This document shows positions 61,900-64,000 of a stretch of 64,000 nucleotides of DNA, piece after piece. The DNA comes from Cellulomonas sp. Leaf395 (GTDB lineage Bacteria; Actinomycetota; Actinomycetes; Actinomycetales; Cellulomonadaceae), in the NCBI RefSeq assembly GCF_001424125.1, contig NZ_LMQI01000004.1, forward strand, positions 627,777 through 691,776, written 5' to 3'. The notes beneath the pieces were generated by a model. The model ran no database searches. It saw only the letters and a program-made list of their open reading frames with translations, and had not been told where the DNA came from. Each line of letters opens with the position of its first letter. The stretch's first letter is position 1. Position numbers and translations under genes: made by a program.

Positions 61900-61911
61900 C
61901 GAAGCGCTTCG
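61900..61911. promoter_or_regulatory. LacI-type operator O1, importer operon
   Basis: CGAAGCGCTTCG, a perfect palindrome, lies 57 bases before the binding-protein ATG and 10-20 bases downstream of the start predicted from the promoter at 61928-61957. Binding there would block transcription. Confidence 0.8.
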
Positions 61912-61927
61912 ATGACTGATGCGCGAC

Positions 61928-61957
61928 ATCGTGGTCCCGGTCCGGACCGTGTGTCAA
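61928..61957 (-). promoter_or_regulatory. Promoter of the second importer operon
   Basis: Minus strand: TTGACA (61952-61957), 18-base spacer, CACGAT (61928-61933). The predicted start is near 61921. Two operators flank it. Confidence 0.6.
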
Positions 61958-62018
61958 TACTCTCGTCGAATTGTTTCCAGCCTGTGAGCGTTCGCGTCGC
62001 GCTCCAGGAGGAGAGAAT

Positions 62019-62032
62019 TCGAAGCGCTTCGA
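62019..62032. promoter_or_regulatory. LacI-type operator O2, importer operon
   Basis: TCGAAGCGCTTCGA, a perfect 14-base palindrome, centred 120 bases from O1 and about 40 bases after the lacI stop. Together with O1 it could form a repression loop. Confidence 0.8.
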
Positions 62033-62068
62033 TACCGTGCGCCGAGGCGACTGCGGCGCAGGCGCAGG

Positions 62069-63070
62069 TCAGGCGGGGGGTGCGACGCTGCCGTGAGGCG
62101 TCAGGGTGGGGGCCACCAGGCGAGTCTCGCCGGGGCCGTCCTGCTCCAGCCGTGCCATGGCCATCTGGACGGCGATCCGACCGATGTCGTGGCCGGGCAC
62201 GGTGATCGAGTCGACCGGTCGCCGCAGGCCCTCCGCGATGTTGGCGACGTTGATGGCGACCACCGACATGCCGGACGGGACCGGCCGGCCGGCGCGGTCC
62301 AGGGCGTCGACGATGCCTGCCAGCGCGGCCTCGTTGTGCACGACCAGGCCGGTCACGTCGGGGTGGTCGGTGAGCAGCCGGGCGAGCACGTCGCTGCCGC
62401 CCGCGTACGTCGGATCGCACGGAAGGACGTGCACCTCGAGCCCGCTGCGGGCGGCCTGCTCCACGACGCCGTCGCGCATCCGGACCGCGTAGTTGGCGCG
62501 CCGCGCGAACCGCTCACGCGACGCACCGATCAGCGCGATGTGGGTGTGACCTGCATCGATGAGGGTGCGGGTGGCCAGCCGGCCCGCGGCTGCGAAGTCG
62601 AGGTCGACGCACGCCAGCCCCGAGGTGTCCTCCGGTACGCCGATCAGGACGGCCGGCCGGTCCAGGGCGCGCAGGGAGGGCAGCCGGGGGTCCTCCGACT
62701 CGACGTCCATGACGATGACGGCGTCGGCGAGCGAGCGCGCCGCCACCCGGTCGATCTCCTGGACGTCCTCCTCCGTCAGGAGCAGGACGTCGTGGTCGAA
62801 CGTGCGGGCCGCCGTGACCACCCCGGCGACAAACTCCATGATGATCGCGACGTTGATCCCGGGCCGGAACGGCACCATCAGTGCGATGACGTTGCTGCGC
62901 GCTGACGCGAGCGCCTGGGCCCCAGCGTGCGGGTGGAATGCGAGCTCCCGGATCGCCCGTTCGACCCGCTCGCGGGTCGGCTGCGAGATCGGTCGCTTGC
63001 CGCTGATCACGTAGCTGACCGTCGACAGGGACACCCCGGCCGCCCGGGCCACATCGCCGATGGTCGCCAT
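62069..63070 (-). CDS. LacI family regulator of the xylosidase/importer locus
   Basis: Repressor of 333 residues. The helix-turn-helix MATIGDVARAAGVSLSTVSY begins at residue 1, followed by the hinge PHAGAQALASARS. The core shows VIALMVPFRPGINVAIIMEF, HTHIALIGASRERFARRANY, VTGLVVHNEAALAGIVDAL and SVVAINVANIAEGLRRPVDS. TAACCT ends six bases before the ATG, so it is probably leaderless. It lies between two genes sets that both carry its likely operators CGAAGCGCTTCG. Confidence 0.92.
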   Translation of the reverse strand: MATIGDVARAAGVSLSTVSYVISGKRPISQPTRERVERAIRELAFHPHAGAQALASARSNVIALMVPFRPGINVAIIMEFVAGVVTAARTFDHDVLLLTEEDVQEIDRVAARSLADAVIVMDVESEDPRLPSLRALDRPAVLIGVPEDTSGLACVDLDFAAAGRLATRTLIDAGHTHIALIGASRERFARRANYAVRMRDGVVEQAARSGLEVHVLPCDPTYAGGSDVLARLLTDHPDVTGLVVHNEAALAGIVDALDRAGRPVPSGMSVVAINVANIAEGLRRPVDSITVPGHDIGRIAVQMAMARLEQDGPGETRLVAPTLTPHGSVAPPA

Positions 63071-63076
63071 CGCGCA

Positions 63077-63082
63077 AGGTTA
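63077..63082 (-). promoter_or_regulatory. Leaderless-type -10 element TAACCT for lacI
   Basis: On the minus strand TAACCT ends six bases before the ATG at 63070, with no ribosome-binding site between them. Confidence 0.55.
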
Positions 63083-63119
63083 GCCCCCTTCGATGACCGC
63101 GATGAAGAATTGCGCGAAG

Positions 63120-63141
63120 CAAATGCCGCGACCGGCATTTG
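63120..63141. repeat. AT-rich inverted repeat between lacI and the xylosidase gene
   Basis: CAAATGCC GCGACC GGCATTTG: eight-base arms and a six-base centre. It is markedly AT-richer than its surroundings. It may be an operator for another regulator or a small hairpin. Confidence 0.55.
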
Positions 63142-63194
63142 AGGTCCGCCGCGGCCGTTGTCGCTCAGCACTGGGCGGATCGCCGACCGTGCCG

Positions 63195-63200
63195 TACGCT
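63195..63200 (+). promoter_or_regulatory. Possible -10 element TACGCT of the xylosidase gene
   Basis: TACGCT would start transcription near 63207, four bases before operator O3. No good -35 element is seen at the usual distance. Confidence 0.4.
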
Positions 63201-63210
63201 CCCTCGCAGG

Positions 63211-63222
63211 CGAAGCGCTTCG
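63211..63222. promoter_or_regulatory. LacI-type operator O3, xylosidase gene
   Basis: CGAAGCGCTTCG again, flanked by G and A exactly as in O1. It lies 81 bases before the GH31 start codon, just after the likely transcription start. Confidence 0.8.
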
Positions 63223-63303
63223 ACGATCCGCGCTCCGCGCGGGACGGCTCCGACGGAGGGGCGGCCCGCGGCAGGCGTGACCCGCAGGACCGAGAGGACG
63301 ACG

Positions 63304-64000
63304 ATGAAGTTCACCGACGGTTATTGGCAGACCCTGCCGGGCGTGAGCGTCCTGCACCCGCGCGACGTGGCGGACGTCGTCGTGGGAGACGCTGACGTCC
63401 GCGTCTACGCCCCGACCGCCCCGCAACGCCGCCGCGGCGACTCCCTCAACCGCCCGCTGGTCTCCGTGGCGTTCGACAGTCCGATGGACGACGTGATCCG
63501 GGTGCGCATCGAGCACCACAGCGGCGGGGTGGACAGGGGACCGCACTTCGAGGTGGCCAGCGGCGCCGCGGACGTCAAGGTGGTCGGTCCCGAGGCCGGG
63601 TTCGTGACGCTGCAATCCGGCGCGCTGACCGCACGGATCGGCACGGCCGGGGAGTGGAACGTGGAGTTCGAGGCGGGCGGCAAGGTGCTGACCTCGTCGA
63701 CCGCCCGCTCCGTCGGCGTCGTCACGGACGCGCGAGGCGATGCTTACGTGCACGAGCAGCTCGGGCTTGGCGTGCGCGAGCATGTCTACGGGCTCGGGGA
63801 GCGGTTCGGTGCGTTCGTGAAGAACGGGCAGTCGGTCGACATCTGGAACGAGGACGGCGGCACTGCGAGCGAGCAGGCGTACAAGAACGTGCCGTTCTAC
63901 CTGTCCGACGCGGGGTACGGCGTGTTCGTCGACCATCCCGGGCGGGTGTCGTTCGAGGTCGGCTCCGAGGCGGTCTCCCGGACGCAGTTCTCGGTGCCGG
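63304..64000 (+). CDS. yicI: GH31 alpha-xylosidase, 5' part (runs off the window)
   Basis: The first 232 codons are present and no stop occurs before the window end. The protein begins MKFTDGYWQTLPGVSVLHPR, the typical start of YicI-type alpha-xylosidases. The N-terminal beta domain contains HVYGLGERFG-like EHVYGLGERFGAFVKNGQ, then VDIWNEDGGTASEQAYKNVP and FYLSDAGYGVFVDHPGRVSF, all substrate-lobe signatures of the family. The catalytic Asp pair lies beyond the window. GAGAGG precedes the ATG. Operator O3 places it in the LacI regulon with the importer and the GH42 enzyme. It should remove alpha-1,6-xylose from xyloglucan oligosaccharides. Confidence 0.93.
   Translation, partial: MKFTDGYWQTLPGVSVLHPRDVADVVVGDADVRVYAPTAPQRRRGDSLNRPLVSVAFDSPMDDVIRVRIEHHSGGVDRGPHFEVASGAADVKVVGPEAGFVTLQSGALTARIGTAGEWNVEFEAGGKVLTSSTARSVGVVTDARGDAYVHEQLGLGVREHVYGLGERFGAFVKNGQSVDIWNEDGGTASEQAYKNVPFYLSDAGYGVFVDHPGRVSFEVGSEAVSRTQFSVP

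Overview
The window is high-GC actinobacterial DNA and almost certainly comes from a Cellulomonas or very close relative. The best marker is the secreted endoglucanase at 38796-40163 (CBM2, Pro-Thr linker, GH6), which follows the CenA protein of Cellulomonas fimi as I remember it almost throughout. The C50-type carotenoid cluster, the bldC gene beside purF-purM, and the many GTG starts and leaderless-type promoters fit the same group. I see no phage, transposon, integrase or CRISPR array. This is chromosomal core and carbohydrate-use DNA.

Layout. (1) 1-18442: purine and central metabolism: end of a DUF3151-like gene, purA, an MFS pump with an ArsR-type regulator, pckG, purD, purC, a nuclease/amidohydrolase pair, an alcohol dehydrogenase, purS-purQ, two acetyltransferase-type genes, then a sulfur block (rhodanese-metZ facing a cysteine-desulfurase-like gene). 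The sulfur block is controlled by two different SAM riboswitches lying back to back. (2) 18483-25065: a fatty-acid module (MaoC hydratase, long FabG, thiolase, TetR regulator, acyl-CoA oxidase-like enzyme) with the gene content of the mycobacterial htdX-fabG4-fadA2-fadE5 set. (3) 25105-34905: a LacI-controlled glycan-uptake locus: binding protein, two ABC permeases, a secreted glucanase-like protein, GH39- and GH13-type enzymes and a DUF2599 lipoprotein, mostly joined by 4-bp overlaps. (4) 35182-45318: purL, rsgA, cenA, a trpS remnant, purF-purM and bldC. (5) 45540-50125: two small membrane proteins, three tRNA genes (Glu, Asp, Phe), a metallopeptidase-like protein with a cation efflux protein, a flavin-type oxidoreductase and galE. 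(6) 50355-55625: a six-gene carotenoid operon from GGPP synthase to lycopene elongase. (7) 55633-64000: a second LacI-controlled sugar locus with an ABC importer, GH42 beta-galactosidase, aldo/keto reductase and a GH31 alpha-xylosidase that runs off the window. This enzyme pair suggests use of xyloglucan side-chain oligosaccharides.

How it works together. Eight purine genes (purA, D, C, S, Q, L, F, M) lie within 44 kb but are broken up by unrelated blocks, so purSQ is 22 kb from purL. Both sugar importers lack an ATPase gene and presumably share one encoded elsewhere. The xylosidase locus carries three near-identical CGAAGCGCTTCG operators that tie the importer operon and the GH31 gene to the LacI regulator between them. 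Sixteen genes that are not inside a tight operon have a -10-like NANNNT hexamer ending 6 or 7 bases before the chosen start codon. This is the layout of leaderless transcripts, and it was used to choose several starts.
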